DNA from: Auanema rhodensis
Taxonomy: Eukaryota > Nematoda > Chromadorea > Rhabditida > Rhabditidae
Length of the DNA stretch: 64,000 nt
Assembly: GCA_964057225.1 (NCBI GenBank)
Contig: OZ059894.1
Coordinates: forward strand, 4,154,001 to 4,218,000
Direction: 5' to 3'
The notes beneath the pieces were generated by a model that saw only the letters and a list, made by a program, of their open reading frames with translations, was not told the DNA's origin and searched no databases. The position numbers and the translations under genes were made by a program. Shown piece after piece: positions 24,101-37,516 of this stretch (the stretch's first letter is position 1; every line of letters begins with the position of its first letter).

Positions 24101-26511
24101 TGAATAACATTGTCTATCGTCTTTGCCTTGAGAAATGGAATCTAAAAACATCTACTTTTTGCTAAATTATTTTGAAATTTTTCGAAAAAATTTTTGTCAA
24201 AATGTTTTTGGAAGCAATGTTGAGTGTACATGGAAACTCAACATACACTAATGCATCATTTTTCAAACGATCATAACTAATTTTTGTATCAAGCGTTTTT
24301 CAATGTAGTATAGTGCATTCGATGCGGATTTTTAAGCTGCGTCGATCTGTGTTATCAGATTTGCGCTAGCTTAAAAATGCACCGAGATATCAACTGATAT
24401 AAGTTCACACTTATATCCTCGATTTTCACCCTGAAGAAATAATTTTTTCCTTGAATAACATTGTCCATCGTCTTTGCCTTGAAAAAAGGAATCTAAAAAC
24501 ATCTACTTTTTGCTAAATTATTTTGAAATTTTTCGAAAAAATTTTTGTCAAAATGTTTTTGGAAGCAATGTTGAGTGTACATGGAAACTCAACATACACT
24601 AATGCATCATTTTTCAAACGTTCATAACTAGTTTTTGTATTAAGCGTTTCTCAATGTAGTATAGTGCATTCGATGCGGATTTTTAAGCTGCGTCGATCTC
24701 TGTTATCAGATTTGCGCTAGCTTAAAAATGCACCGAGATATCAACTGATATAAGTTCACACTTATATCCTCGATTTTCACCCTGAAGAATTAATTTTTTC
24801 GTTGAATAACATTGTCTATCGTCTTTGCCTTGAAAAATGAAATCTAAAAACATCTACTTTTTGCTAAATTATTTTGAAATTTTTCGAAAAAATTTTTGTC
24901 AAAATGTTTTTGGAAGCAATGTTGAGTGTACATGGAAACTCAACATACACTAATGCATCATTTTTCAAACGATCATAACTAATTTTTGTATCAAGCGTTT
25001 CTTAATGTAGTATAGTGCATTCGATGCGGATTTTTAAGCTGCGTCGATCTGTGTTATCAGATTTGCGCTAGCTTAAAAATGCACCGAGATATCAACTGAT
25101 ATAAGTTCACACTTATATCCTCGATTTTCACCCTGAAGAAATAATTTTTTCGTTGAATAACATTGTCCATCGTCTTTGCCTTGAAAAAAGGAATCTAAAA
25201 ACATCTACTTTTTGCTAAATTATTTTGAAATTTTTCGAAAAAATTTTCGTCAAAATGTTTTTGGAAGCAATGTTGAGTGTACATGGAAACTCAACATACA
25301 CTAATGCATCATTTTTCTAACGATCATAACTAATTTTTGTATCAAGTGTTTCTCAATGTAATATAGTGCATTCGATGCGGATTTTTAAGCTGCGTCGATC
25401 TGTGTTATCAGATTTGCGCTAGCTTAAAAATGCACCGAGATATCAACTGATATAAGTTCACACTTATATCCTCGATTTTCACCCTGAAGAATTAATTTTT
25501 TCGTTGAATAACATTGTCCAACGTCTTTGCCTTGAAAAATGGAATCTTAAAACATCTACTTTTTGCTAAATTATTTTGAAATTTTTCGAAAAAATTTTTG
25601 TCAAAATGTTTTTGGAAGCAATGTTGAGTGTACATGGAAACTCAACATACACTAATGCATCATTTTTCAAACGATCATAACTAATTTTTGTATCAAGTTT
25701 TTCTCAATGTAATATAGTGCATTCGATGCGGATTTTTAAGCTGCGTCGATCTGTGTTATCAGATTTGCGCTAGCTTAAAAATGCACCGAGATATCAACTG
25801 ATATAAGTTCACACTTATATCCTCGATTTTCACCCTGAAGAATTAATTTTTTCGTTGAATAACATTGTCCATCGTCTTTGCTTTGAAAAATGGAATCTAA
25901 AAACATCTACTTTTTGCTAAATTATTTTGAAATTTTTCGAAACAATTTTTGTCAAAATGTTTTTGGAAGCAATGTTGAGTGTACATGGAAACTCAACATA
26001 CACTAATGCATCATTTTTCAAACGATCATAACTAATTTTTGTATCAAGCTTTTCTCAATGTAGTATAGTGCATTCGATGCGGATTTTTAAGCTGCGTCGA
26101 TCTGTGTTATCAGATTTGCGCTAGCTTAAAAATGCACCGAGATATCAACTGATATAAGTTCACACTTATATCCTCGATTTTCACCCTGAAGAAATAATTT
26201 TTTCGTTGAATAACATTGTCCATCGTCTTTGCCTTGAAAAAAGGAATCTAAAAACATCTACTTTTTGCTAAATTATTTTGAAATTTTTCGAAAAAATTTT
26301 CGTCAAAATGTTTTTGGAAGCAATGTTGAGTGTACATGGAAACTCAACATACACTAATGCATCATTTTTCAAACGATCATAACTAATTTTTGTATCAAGT
26401 TTTTCTCAATGTAATATAGTGCATTCGATGCGGATTTTTAAGCTGCGTCGATCTGTGTTATCAGATTTGCGCTAGCTTAAAAATGCACCGAGATATCAAC
26501 TGATATAAGTT
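21100..26511. repeat. Less homogeneous monomers next to the inversion
   Basis: About 15 monomers in which I see no clean higher-order period and more single-copy variants than elsewhere: CACATATATACCCG near 21,600, TTAGATCCTCG near 23,358, TTTGCGTTG near 23,772, TTTTTTCCTTG near 24,445, CGTTCATAACTAG near 24,619, CTCTGTTATC near 24,698 and TTTTTCTAACG near 25,313. The first TTCGAAACAATT, the variant typical of the right arm, appears near 25,938. The stretch reads as a transition zone between two array subfamilies. Confidence 0.7.
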
Positions 26512-26645
26512 AAAAATTAGTTATGATCGTTTGAAAAATGATGCATTAGTGTATGTTGAGTTTCCATGTACACTCAACATTGCTTCCAAAAACATTTTGA
26601 CAAAAATTTTTTCGAAAAATTTCAAAATAATTTAGCAAAAAGTAG
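26512..26645 (-). repeat. Inverted 134-bp satellite fragment with adjacent 98-bp deletion
   Basis: This segment is the reverse complement of monomer bases 284-351 followed by 1-66 of the next monomer, so it spans a monomer junction. The left flank stops after GATATAAGTT (ending 26,511), monomer base 186, between the first and second bases of the four-base loop of the monomer hairpin. The right flank resumes at TATCAAGTG (26,646), with a single shared G at the junction. Monomer bases 187-283 are absent. Phase confirms this: downstream monomers start 98 bp earlier than the left-arm frame predicts. It is the only orientation change I found in the window. Confidence 0.95.
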
Positions 26646-26714
26646 TATCAAGTGTTTCTTAATGTAATATAGTGCATTCGATGCGGATTTTTAAGTTGCG
26701 TCGATCTGTGTTAT

Positions 26715-29700
26715 CAGATTTGCGCTAGCTTAAAAATGCACCGAGATATCAACTGATATAAGTTCACACTTATATCCTCGATTTTCACCCTGAAGAATTA
26801 ATTTTTTCGTTGAATAACATTGTCCATCGTCTTTGCCTTGAAAAATGGAATCTAAAAACATCTACTTTTTGCTAAATTATTTTGAAATTTTTCGAAACAA
26901 TTTTTGTCAAAATGTTTTTGGAAGCAATGTTGAGTGTACATGGAAACTCAACATACACTAATGCATTATTTTTCAAACGATCATACCTAATTTTTGTATC
27001 AAGCGTTTCTCAATGTAGTATAGTGCATTCGATGCGGATTTTTAAGCTGCGTCGATCTGTGTTATCAGATTTGCGCTAGCTTAAAAATGCACCGAGATAT
27101 CAACTGATATAAGTTCACACTTATATCCTCGATTTTCACCCTGAAGAATTAATTTTTTCGTTGAATAACATTGTCCATCGTCTTTGCCTTGAAAAATGGA
27201 ATCTAAAAACATCTACTTTTTGCTAAATTATTTTAAAATTTTTCGAAACAATTTTTGTCAAAATGTTTTTGGAAGCAATGTTGAGTGTACATGGAAACTC
27301 AACATACACTAATGCATCATTTTTCAAACGATCATAACTAATTTTTGTATTAAGCTTTTCTCAATGTAGTATAGTGCATTCGATGCGGATTTTTAAGCTG
27401 CGTCGATCTGTGTTATCAGATTTGCGCTAGCTTAAAAATGCACCGAGATATCAACTGATATAAGTTCACACTTATATCCTCGATTTTCACCCTGAAGAAT
27501 TAATTTTTTCGTTGAATAACATTGTCCATCGTCTTTGCCTTGAAAAATGGAATCTTAAAACATCTACTTTTTGCTAAATTATTTTGAAATTTTTCGAAAA
27601 AATTTTTGTCAAAATGTTTTTGGAAGCAATGTTGAGTGTACATGGAAACTCAACATACACTAATGCATCATTTTTCAAACGATCATAACTAATTTTCGTA
27701 TCAAGTGTTTCTCAATGTTATATAGTGCATTCGATGCGGATTTTCAAGCTGCGTCGATCTGTATTATCAGATTTGCGCTAGCTTAAAAATGCACCGAGAT
27801 ATCAACTGATATAAGTTCACACTTATATCCTCGATTTTCACCCTGAAGAATTAATTTTTTCGTTGAATAACATTGTCCATCGTCTTTGCCTTGAAAAATG
27901 GAATCTAAAAACATCTACTTTTTGCTAAATTATTTTGAAATTTTTCGAAACAATTTTTGTCAAAATGTTTTTGGAAGCAATGTTGAGTGTACATGGAAAC
28001 TCAACATACACTAATGCATTATTTTTCAAACGATCATACCTAATTTTTGTATCAAGCGTTTCTCAATGTAGTATAGTGCATTCGATGCGGATTTTTAAGC
28101 TGCGTCGATCTGTGTTATCAGATTTGCGCTAGCTTAAAAATGCACCGAGATATCAACTGATATAAGTTCACACTTATATCCTCGATTTTCACCCTGAAGA
28201 ATTAATTTTTTCGTTGAATAACATTGTCCATCGTCTTTGCCTTGAAAAATGGAATCTAAAAACATCTACTTTTTGCTAAATTATTTTAAAATTTTTCGAA
28301 ACAATTTTTGTCAAAATGTTTTTGGAAGCAATGTTGAGTGTACATGGAAACTCAACATACACTAATGCATCATTTTTCAAACGATCATAACTAATTTTTG
28401 TATTAAGCTTTTCTCAATGTAGTATAGTGCATTCGATGCGGATTTTTAAGCTGCGTCGATCTGTGTTATCAGATTTGCGCTAGCTTAAAAATGCACCGAG
28501 ATATCAACTGATATAAGTTCACACTTATATCCTCGATTTTCACCCTGAAGAATTAATTTTTTCGTTGAATAACATTGTCCATCGTCTTTGCCTTGAAAAA
28601 TGGAATCTTAAAACATCTACTTTTTGCTAAATTATTTTGAAATTTTTCGAAAAAATTTTTGTCAAAATGTTTTTGGAAGCAATGTTGAGTGTACATGGAA
28701 ACTCAACATACACTAATGCATCATTTTTCAAACGATCATAACTAATTTTCGTATCAAGTGTTTCTCAATGTTATATAGTGCATTCGATGCGGATTTTCAA
28801 GCTGCGTCGATCTGTATTATCAGATTTGCGCTAGCTTAAAAATGCACCGAGATATCAACTGATATAAGTTCACACTTATATCCTCGATTTTCACCCTGAA
28901 GAATTAATTTTTTCGTTGAATAACATTGTCCATCGTCTTTGCCTTGAAAAATGGAATCTAAAAACATCTACTTTTTGCTAAATTATTTTGAAATTTTTCG
29001 AAACAATTTTTGTCAAAATGTTTTTGGAAGCAATGTTGAGTGTACATGGAAACTCAACATACACTAATGCATTATTTTTCAAACGATCATACCTAATTTT
29101 TGTATCAAGCGTTTCTCAATGTAGTATAGTGCATTCGATGCGGATTTTTAAGCTGCGTCGATCTGTGTTATCAGATTTGCGCTAGCTTAAAAATGCACCG
29201 AGATATCAACTGATATAAGTTCACACTTATATCCTCGATTTTCACCCTGAAGAATTAATTTTTTCGTTGAATAACATTGTCCATCGTCTTTGCCTTGAAA
29301 AATGGAATCTAAAAACATCTACTTTTTGCTAAATTATTTTAAAATTTTTCGAAACAATTTTTGTCAAAATGTTTTTGGAAGCAATGTTGAGTGTACATGG
29401 AAACTCAACATACACTAATGCATCATTTTTCAAACGATCATAACTAATTTTTGTATTAAGCTTTTCTCAATGTAGTATAGTGCATTCGATGCGGATTTTT
29501 AAGCTGCGTCGATCTGTGTTATCAGATTTGCGCTAGCTTAAAAATGCACCGAGATATCAACTGATATAAGTTCACACTTATATCCTCGATTTTCACCCTG
29601 AAGAATTAATTTTTTCGTTGAATAACATTGTCCATCGTCTTTGCCTTGAAAAATGGAATCTTAAAACATCTACTTTTTGCTAAATTATTTTGAAATTTTT

Positions 29701-29873
29701 CGAAAAAATTTTTGTCAAAATGTTTTTGGAAGCAATGTTGAGTGTACATGGAAACTCAACATACACTAATGCATCATTTTTCAAACGATCATAACTAATT
29801 TTCGTATCAAGTGTTTCTCAATGTTATATAGTGCATTCGATGCGGATTTTCAAGCTGCGTCGATCTGTGTTAT
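26715..29873. repeat. 1,053-bp trimer higher-order repeat, three units
   Basis: Three monomer types recur in order. One carries GCATTATTTTTC with CATACCTAAT (near 26,964, 28,017, 29,070). One carries TTAAGCTTTTCTC (near 27,350, 28,403, 29,456). One carries AATGTTATATAG with TTTTCAAGCTG (near 27,714, 28,767, 29,820). The first two units also share CTGTATTATCAG at the boundary, which reads CTGTGTTATCAG in the third. The block begins about 70 bp right of the inversion. Confidence 0.85.
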
Positions 29874-30249
29874 CAGATTTGCGCTAGCTTAAAAATGCAC
29901 CGAGATATCAACTGATATAAGTTCACACTTATATCCTCGATTTTCACCCTGAAGAATTAATTTTTTCGTTGAATAACATTGTCCATCGTCTTTGCCTTGA
30001 AAAATGGAATCTAAAAACATCTACTTTTTGCTAAATTATTTTAAAATTTTTCGAAACAATTTTTGTCAAAATGTTTTTGGAAGCAATGTTGAGTGTACAT
30101 GGAAACTCAACATACACTAATGCATCATTTTTCAAACGATCAAACCTAATTTTTGTATCAAGCGTTTCTCAATGTAGTATAGTGCATTCGATGCGGATTT
30201 TTAAGCTGCGTCGATCTGTGTTATCAGATTTGCGCTAGCTTAAAAATGC

Positions 30250-33200
30250 ACCGAGATATCAACTGATATAAGTTCACACTTATATCCTCGATTTTCACCC
30301 TGAAGAATTAATTTTTTCGTTGAATAACATTGTCCATCGTCTTTGCCTTGAAAAATGGAATCTTAAAACATCTACTTTTTGCTAAATTATTTTGAAATTT
30401 TTCGAAACAATTTTTGTCAAAATGTTTTTGGAAGCAATGTTGAGTGTACATGGAAACTCAACATACACTAATGCATCATTTTTCAAACGATCATACCTAA
30501 TTTTTGTATCAAGCGTTTCTTAATGTAGTATAGTGCATTCGATCCGGATTTTTAAGCTGCGTCGATCTGTGTTATCAGATTTGCGCTAGCTTAAAAATGG
30601 ACCGAGATATCAACTGATATAAGTTCACACTTATATCCTCGATTTTCACCCTGAAGAAATAATTTTTTCGTTGAAAAACATTGTCCATCGTCTTTGCCTT
30701 GAAAAAAGGAATCTAAAAACATCTAATTTTTGCTGAATTATTTTGAAATTTTTCGAAAAAATTTTTGTCAAAATGTTTTTGGAAGCAATGTTGAGTGTAC
30801 ATGGAAACTCAACATACACTAATGCATCATTTTTCAAACGATCATACCTAATTTTTGTATCAAGCGTTTCTCAATGTAGTATAATGCATTCGATGCGGAT
30901 TTTTAAGCTGCGTCGATCTGTGTTATCAGATTTGCGCTAGCTTAAAAATGCACCGAGATATCAACTGATATAAGTTCACACTTATATCCTCGATTTTCAC
31001 CCTGAAGAAATAATTTTTTCGTTGAATAACATTGTCCATCGTCTTTGCCTTGAAAAATGGAATCTTAAAACATCTACTTTTTGCTAAATTATTTTGAAAT
31101 TTTTCGAAAAAATTTTTGTCAAAATGTTTTTGGAAGCAATGTTGAGTGTACATGGAAACTCAACATACACTAATGCATCATTTTTCAAACGATCATAACT
31201 AATTTTCGTATCAAGTGTTTCTCAATGTTATATAGTGCATTCGATGCGGATTTTCAAGCTGCGTCGATCTGTGTTATCAGATTTGCGCTAGCTTAAAAAT
31301 GCACCGAGATATCAACTGATATAAGTTCACACTTATATCCTCGATTTTCACCCTGAAGAATTAATTTTTTCGTTGAATAACATTGTCCATCGTCTTTGCC
31401 TTGAAAAATGGAATCTTAAAACATCTACTTTTTGCTAAATTATTTTGAAATTTTTCGAAACAATTTTTGTCAAAATGTTTTTGGAAGCAATGTTGAGTGT
31501 ACATGGAAACTCAACATACACTAATGCATCATTTTTCAAACGATCATACCTAATTTTTGTATCAAGCGTTTCTTAATGTAGTATAGTGCATTCGATCCGG
31601 ATTTTTAAGCTGCGTCGATCTGTGTTATCAGATTTGCGCTAGCTTAAAAATGCACCGAGATATCAACTGATATAAGTTCACACTTATATCCTCGATTTTC
31701 ACCCTGAAGAAATAATTTTTTCGTTGAAAAACATTGTCCATCGTCTTTGCCTTGAAAAAAGGAATCTAAAAACATCTAATTTTTGCTGAATTATTTTGAA
31801 ATTTTTCGAAAAAATTTTTGTCAAAATGTTTTTGGAAGCAATGTTGAGTGTACATGGAAACTCAACATACACTAATGCATCATTTTTCAAACGATCATAC
31901 CTAATTTTTGTATCAAGCGTTTCTCAATGTAGTATAGTGCATTCGATGCGGATTTTTAAGCTGCGTCGATCTGTGTTATCAGATTTGCGCTAGCTTAAAA
32001 ATGCACCGAGATATCAACTGATATAAGTTCACACTTATATCCTCGATTTTCACCCTGAAGAAATAATTTTTTCGTTGAATAACATTGTCCATCGTCTTTG
32101 CCTTGAAAAATGGAATCTTAAAACATCTACTTTTTGCTAAATTATTTTGAAATTTTTCGAAAAAATTTTTGTCAAAATGTTTTTGGAAGCAATGTTGAGT
32201 GTACATGGAAACTCAACATACACTAATGCATCATTTTTCAAACGATCATAACTAATTTTCGTATCAAGTGTTTCTCAATGTTATATAGTGCATTCGATGC
32301 GGATTTTCAAGCTGCGTCGATCTGTGTTATCAGATTTGCGCTAGCTTAAAAATGCACCGAGATATCAACTGATATAAGTTCACACTTATATCCTCGATTT
32401 TCACCCTGAAGAATTAATTTTTTCGTTGAATAACATTGTCCATCGTCTTTGCCTTGAAAAATGGAATCTAAAAACATCTACTTTTTGCTAAATTATTTTA
32501 AAATTTTTCGAAACAATTTTTGTCAAAATGTTTTTGGAAGCAATGTTGAGTGTACATGGAAACTCAACATACACTAATGCATCATTTTTCAAACGATCAT
32601 ACCTAATTTTTGTATCAAGCGTTTCTCAATGTAGTATAGTGCATTCGATGCGGATTTTTAAGCTGCGTCGATCTGTGTTATCAGATTTGCGCTAGCTTAA
32701 AAATGCACCGAGATATCAACTGATATAAGTTCACACTTATATCCTCGATTTTCACCCTGAAGAATTAATTTTTTCGTTGAATAACATTGTCCATCGTCTT
32801 TGCCTTGAAAAATGGAATCTTAAAACATCTACTTTTTGCTAAATTATTTTGAAATTTTTCGAAACAATTTTTGTCAAAATGTTTTTGGAAGCAATGTTGA
32901 GTGTACATGGAAACTCAACATACACTAATGCATCATTTTTCAAACGATCATACCTAATTTTTGTATCAAGCGTTTCTTAATGTAGTATAGTGCATTCGAT
33001 CCGGATTTTTAAGCTGCGTCGATCTGTGTTATCAGATTTGCGCTAGCTTAAAAATGCACCGAGATATCAACTGATATAAGTTCACACTTATATCCTCGAT
33101 TTTCACCCTGAAGAAATAATTTTTTCGTTGAAAAACATTGTCCATCGTCTTTGCCTTGAAAAAAGGAATCTAAAAACATCTAATTTTTGCTGAATTATTT

Positions 33201-34690
33201 TGAAATTTTTCGAAAAAATTTTTGTCAAAATGTTTTTGGAAGCAATGTTGAGTGTACATGGAAACTCAACATACACTAATGCATCATTTTTCAAACGATC
33301 ATACCTAATTTTTGTATCAAGCGTTTCTCAATGTAGTATAGTGCATTCGATGCGGATTTTTAAGCTGCGTCGATCTGTGTTATCAGATTTGCGCTAGCTT
33401 AAAAATGCACCGAGATATCAACTGATATAAGTTCACACTTATATCCTCGATTTTCACCCTGAAGAAATAATTTTTTCGTTGAATAACATTGTCCATCGTC
33501 TTTGCCTTGAAAAATGGAATCTTAAAACATCTACTTTTTGCTAAATTATTTTGAAATTTTTCGAAAAAATTTTTGTCAAAATGTTTTTGGAAGCAATGTT
33601 GAGTGTACATGGAAACTCAACATACACTAATGCATCATTTTTCAAACGATCATAACTAATTTTCGTATCAAGTGTTTCTCAATGTTATATAGTGCATTCG
33701 ATGCGGATTTTCAAGCTGCGTCGATCTGTGTTATCAGATTTGCGCTAGCTTAAAAATGCACCGAGATATCAACTGATATAAGTTCACACTTATATCCTCG
33801 ATTTTCACCCTGAAGAATTAATTTTTTCGTTGAATAACATTGTCCATCGTCTTTGCCTTGAAAAATGGAATCTAAAAACATCTACTTTTTGCTAAATTAT
33901 TTTAAAATTTTTCGAAACAATTTTTGTCAAAATGTTTTTGGAAGCAATGTTGAGTGTACATGGAAACTCAACATACACTAATGCATCATTTTTCAAACGA
34001 TCATACCTAATTTTTGTATCAAGCGTTTCTCAATGTAGTATAGTGCATTCGATGCGGATTTTTAAGCTGCGTCGATCTGTGTTATCAGATTTGCGCTAGC
34101 TTAAAAATGCACCGAGATATCAACTGATATAAGTTCACACTTATATCCTCGATTTTCACCCTGAAGAATTAATTTTTTCGTTGAATAACATTGTCCATCG
34201 TCTTTGCCTTGAAAAATGGAATCTTAAAACATCTACTTTTTGCTAAATTATTTTGAAATTTTTCGAAACAATTTTTGTCAAAATGTTTTTGGAAGCAATG
34301 TTGAGTGTACATGGAAACTCAACATACACTAATGCATCATTTTTCAAACGATCATACCTAATTTTTGTATCAAGCGTTTCTTAATGTAGTATAGTGCATT
34401 CGATCCGGATTTTTAAGCTGCGTCGATCTGTGTTATCAGATTTGCGCTAGCTTAAAAATGCACCGAGATATCAACTGATATAAGTTCACACTTATATCCT
34501 CGATTTTCACCCTGAAGAAATAATTTTTTCGTTGAAAAACATTGTCCATCGTCTTTGCCTTGAAAAAAGGAATCTAAAAACATCTAATTTTTGCTGAATT
34601 ATTTTGAAATTTTTCGAAAAAATTTTTGTCAAAATGTTTTTGGAAGCAATGTTGAGTGTACATGGAAACTCAACATACACTAATGCATCA
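30250..34690. repeat. Trimer to 1,404-bp tetramer higher-order repeat
   Basis: The monomer with GATCCGGATTTTTAAGCTG occurs near 30,541, 31,594, 32,998 and 34,402, giving spacings of 1,053, 1,404 and 1,404. The next monomer carries GTTGAAAAACATTG and CATCTAATTTTTGC. The tetramer is the trimer with one extra monomer (CATACCTAAT, GCGTTTCTC) inserted in the order. A private change in the first unit is AATGGACCGAG near 30,597, and another is ATAATGCATTC near 30,882. Confidence 0.8.
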
Positions 34691-35849
34691 TTTTTCAAAC
34701 GATCATAACTAATTTTTGTATCAAGCGTTTTTCAATGTAGTATAGTGCATTCGATGCGGATTTTTAAGCTGCGTCGATCTGTGTTATCAGATTTGCGCTA
34801 GCTTAAAAATGCACCGAGATATCAACTGATATAAGTTCACACTTATATCCTCGATTTTCACCCTGAAGAAATAATTTTTTCGTTGAATATTATTGTCCAT
34901 CGTCTTTGCCTTGAAAAATGGAATCTTGAAACATCTACTTTTTGCTAAATTATTTTGAAATTTTTCGAAAAAATTTTTGTCAAAATGTTTTTGGAAGCAA
35001 TGTTGAGTGTACATGGAAACTCAACATACACTAATGCATCATTTTTCAAACGATCATAACTAATTTTTGTATCAAGTGTTTCTCAATGTAATATAGTGCA
35101 TTCGATGCGGATTTTTAAGCTGCGTCGATCTGTGTTATCAGATTTGCGCTAGCTTAAAAATGCACCGAGATATCAACTGATATAAGTTCACACTTATATC
35201 CTCGATTTTCACCCTGAAGAATTAATTTTTTCGTTGAATAACATTGTCCATCGTCTTTGCCTTGAAAAATGGAATCTAAAAACATCTACTTTTTGCTAAA
35301 TTATTTTGAAATTTTTCGAAACAATTTTTGTCAAAATGTTTTTGGAAGCAATGTTGAGTGTACATGGAAACTCAACATACACTAATGCATCATTTTTCAA
35401 ACGATCATACCTAATTTTTGTATCAAGCGTTTCTCAATGTAGTATAGTGCATTCGATGCGGATTTTTAAGCTGCGTCGATCTGTGTTATCAGATTTGCGC
35501 TAGCTTAAAAATGCACCGAGATATCAACTGATATAAGTTCACACTTATATCCTCGATTTTCACCCTGAAGAATTAATTTTTTCGTTGAATAACATTGTCC
35601 ATCGTTTTTGCCTTGAAAAATGGAATCTTAAAACATCTACTTTTTGCTAAATTATTTTGAAATTTTTCGAAAAAATTTTTGTCAAAATGTTTTTGGAAGC
35701 AATGTTGAGTGTACATGGAAACTCAACATACACTAATGCATCATTTTTCAAACGATCATAACTAATTTTTGTATTAAGTGTTTTTCAATGTAGTATAGTG
35801 CATTCGATGCGGATTTTTAAGCTGCGTCGATCTGTGTTATCAGATTTGC

Positions 35850-37516
35850 GCTAGCTTAAAAATGCACCGAGATATCAACTGATATAAGTTCACACTTATA
35901 TCCTCGATTTTCACCCTGAAGAAATAATTTTTTCGTTGAAAAACATTGTCCATCGTCTTTGCCTTGAAAAAAGGAATCTAAAAACATCTAATTTTTGCTG
36001 AATTATTTTGAAATTTTTCGAAAAAATTTTTGTCAAAATGTTTTTGGAAGCAATGTTGAGTGTACATGGAAACTCAACATACACTAATGCATCATTTTTC
36101 AAACGATCATAACTAATTTTTGTATCAAGCGTTTTTCAATGTAGTATAGTGCATTCGATGCGGATTTTTAAGCTGCGTCGATCTGTGTTATCAGATTTGC
36201 GCTAGCTTAAAAATGCACCGAGATATCAACTGATATAAGTTCACACTTATATCCTCGATTTTCACCCTGAAGAAATAATTTTTTCGTTGAATATTATTGT
36301 CCATCGTCTTTGCCTTGAAAAATGGAATCTTGAAACATCTACTTTTTGCTAAATTATTTTGAAATTTTTCGAAAAAATTTTTGTCAAAATGTTTTTGGAA
36401 GCAATGTTGAGTGTACATGGAAACTCAACATACACTAATGCATCATTTTTCAAACGATCATAACTAATTTTTGTATCAAGTTTTTCTCAATGTAGTATAG
36501 TGCATTCGATGCGGATTTTTAAGCTGCGTCGATCTGTGTTATCAGATTTGCGCTAGCTTAAAAATGCACCGAGATATCAACTGATATAAGTTCACACTTA
36601 TATCCTCGATTTTCACCCTGAAGAAATAATTTTTTCGTTGAAAAACATTGTCCATCGTCTTTGCCTTGAAAAAAGGAATCTAAAAACATCTAATTTTTGC
36701 TGAATTATTTTGAAATTTTTCGAAAAAATTTTTGTCAAAATGTTTTTGGAAGCAATGTTGAGTGTACATGGAAACTCAACATACACTAATGCATCATTTT
36801 TCAAACGATCATAACTAATTTTTGTATCAAGCGTTTTTCAATGTAGTATAGTGCATTCGATGCGGATTTTTAAGCTGCGTCGATCTGTGTTATCAGATTT
36901 GCGCTAGCTTAAAAATGCACCGAGATATCAACTGATATAAGTTCACACTTATATCCTCGATTTTCACCCTGAAGAAATAATTTTTTCGTTGAATATTATT
37001 GTCCATCGTCTTTGCCTTGAAAAATGGAATCTTGAAACATCTACTTTTTGCTAAATTATTTTGAAATTTTTCGAAAAAATTTTTGTCAAAATGTTTTTGG
37101 AAGCAATGTTGAGTGTACATGGAAACTCAACATACACTAATGCATCATTTTTCAAACGATCATAACTAATTTTTGTATCAAGCGTTTTTCAATGTAGTAT
37201 AGTGCATTCGATGCGGATTTTTAAGCTGCGTCGATCTGTGTTATCAGATTTGCGCTAGCTTAAAAATGCACCGAGATATCAACTGATATAAGTTCACACT
37301 TATATCCTCGATTTTCACCCTGAAGAAATAATTTTTTCGTTGAATATTATTGTCCATCGTCTTTGCCTTGAAAAATGGAATCTTGAAACATCTACTTTTT
37401 GCTAAATTATTTTGAAATTTTTCGAAAAAATTTTTGTCAAAATGTTTTTGGAAGCAATGTTGAGTGTACATGGAAACTCAACATACACTAATGCATCATT
37501 TTTCAAACGATCATAA
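35850..37516. repeat. 702-bp dimers followed by tandem identical monomers
   Basis: A monomer with GTTGAAAAACATTG alternates with one carrying GCGTTTTTCAATG, GAATATTATTGTCC and ATCTTGAAACATC (for example 35,936 and 36,638; 36,291 and 36,993). The second type then repeats directly at 351 bp (near 36,993 and 37,344), which reads as a single-monomer duplication. The stretch 34,690-35,850 to its left mixes these types with CATACCTAAT monomers without a clear period. Confidence 0.78.

Larger units (their letters stand above)
1..26511. repeat. 351-bp satellite array, left arm (about 75.5 monomers)
   Basis: Contiguous head-to-tail copies of one 351-bp monomer. The landmark TTGAGTGTACATGG starts at 1, 352 and so on to 26,326, always at 1+351n, with no spacer. 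Copies differ by scattered substitutions only. Variants typical of this arm are CCTCGTTTTTCACC in place of CCTCGATTTTCACC, TCAAATGTTTCTC, and CATTTTACAAACG; I did not see them right of the inversion. No gene is supported: each short open frame recurs with the monomer and is removed by common single-base variants. The likely identity is heterochromatic satellite DNA of a eukaryote. A centromeric role is possible but not shown. Confidence 0.97.

Noticed and set aside
26512-26645. Transposon or foreign insertion at the phase break
   Set aside because: Every base of the segment is accounted for as inverted satellite sequence; there is no target-site duplication and no foreign sequence.
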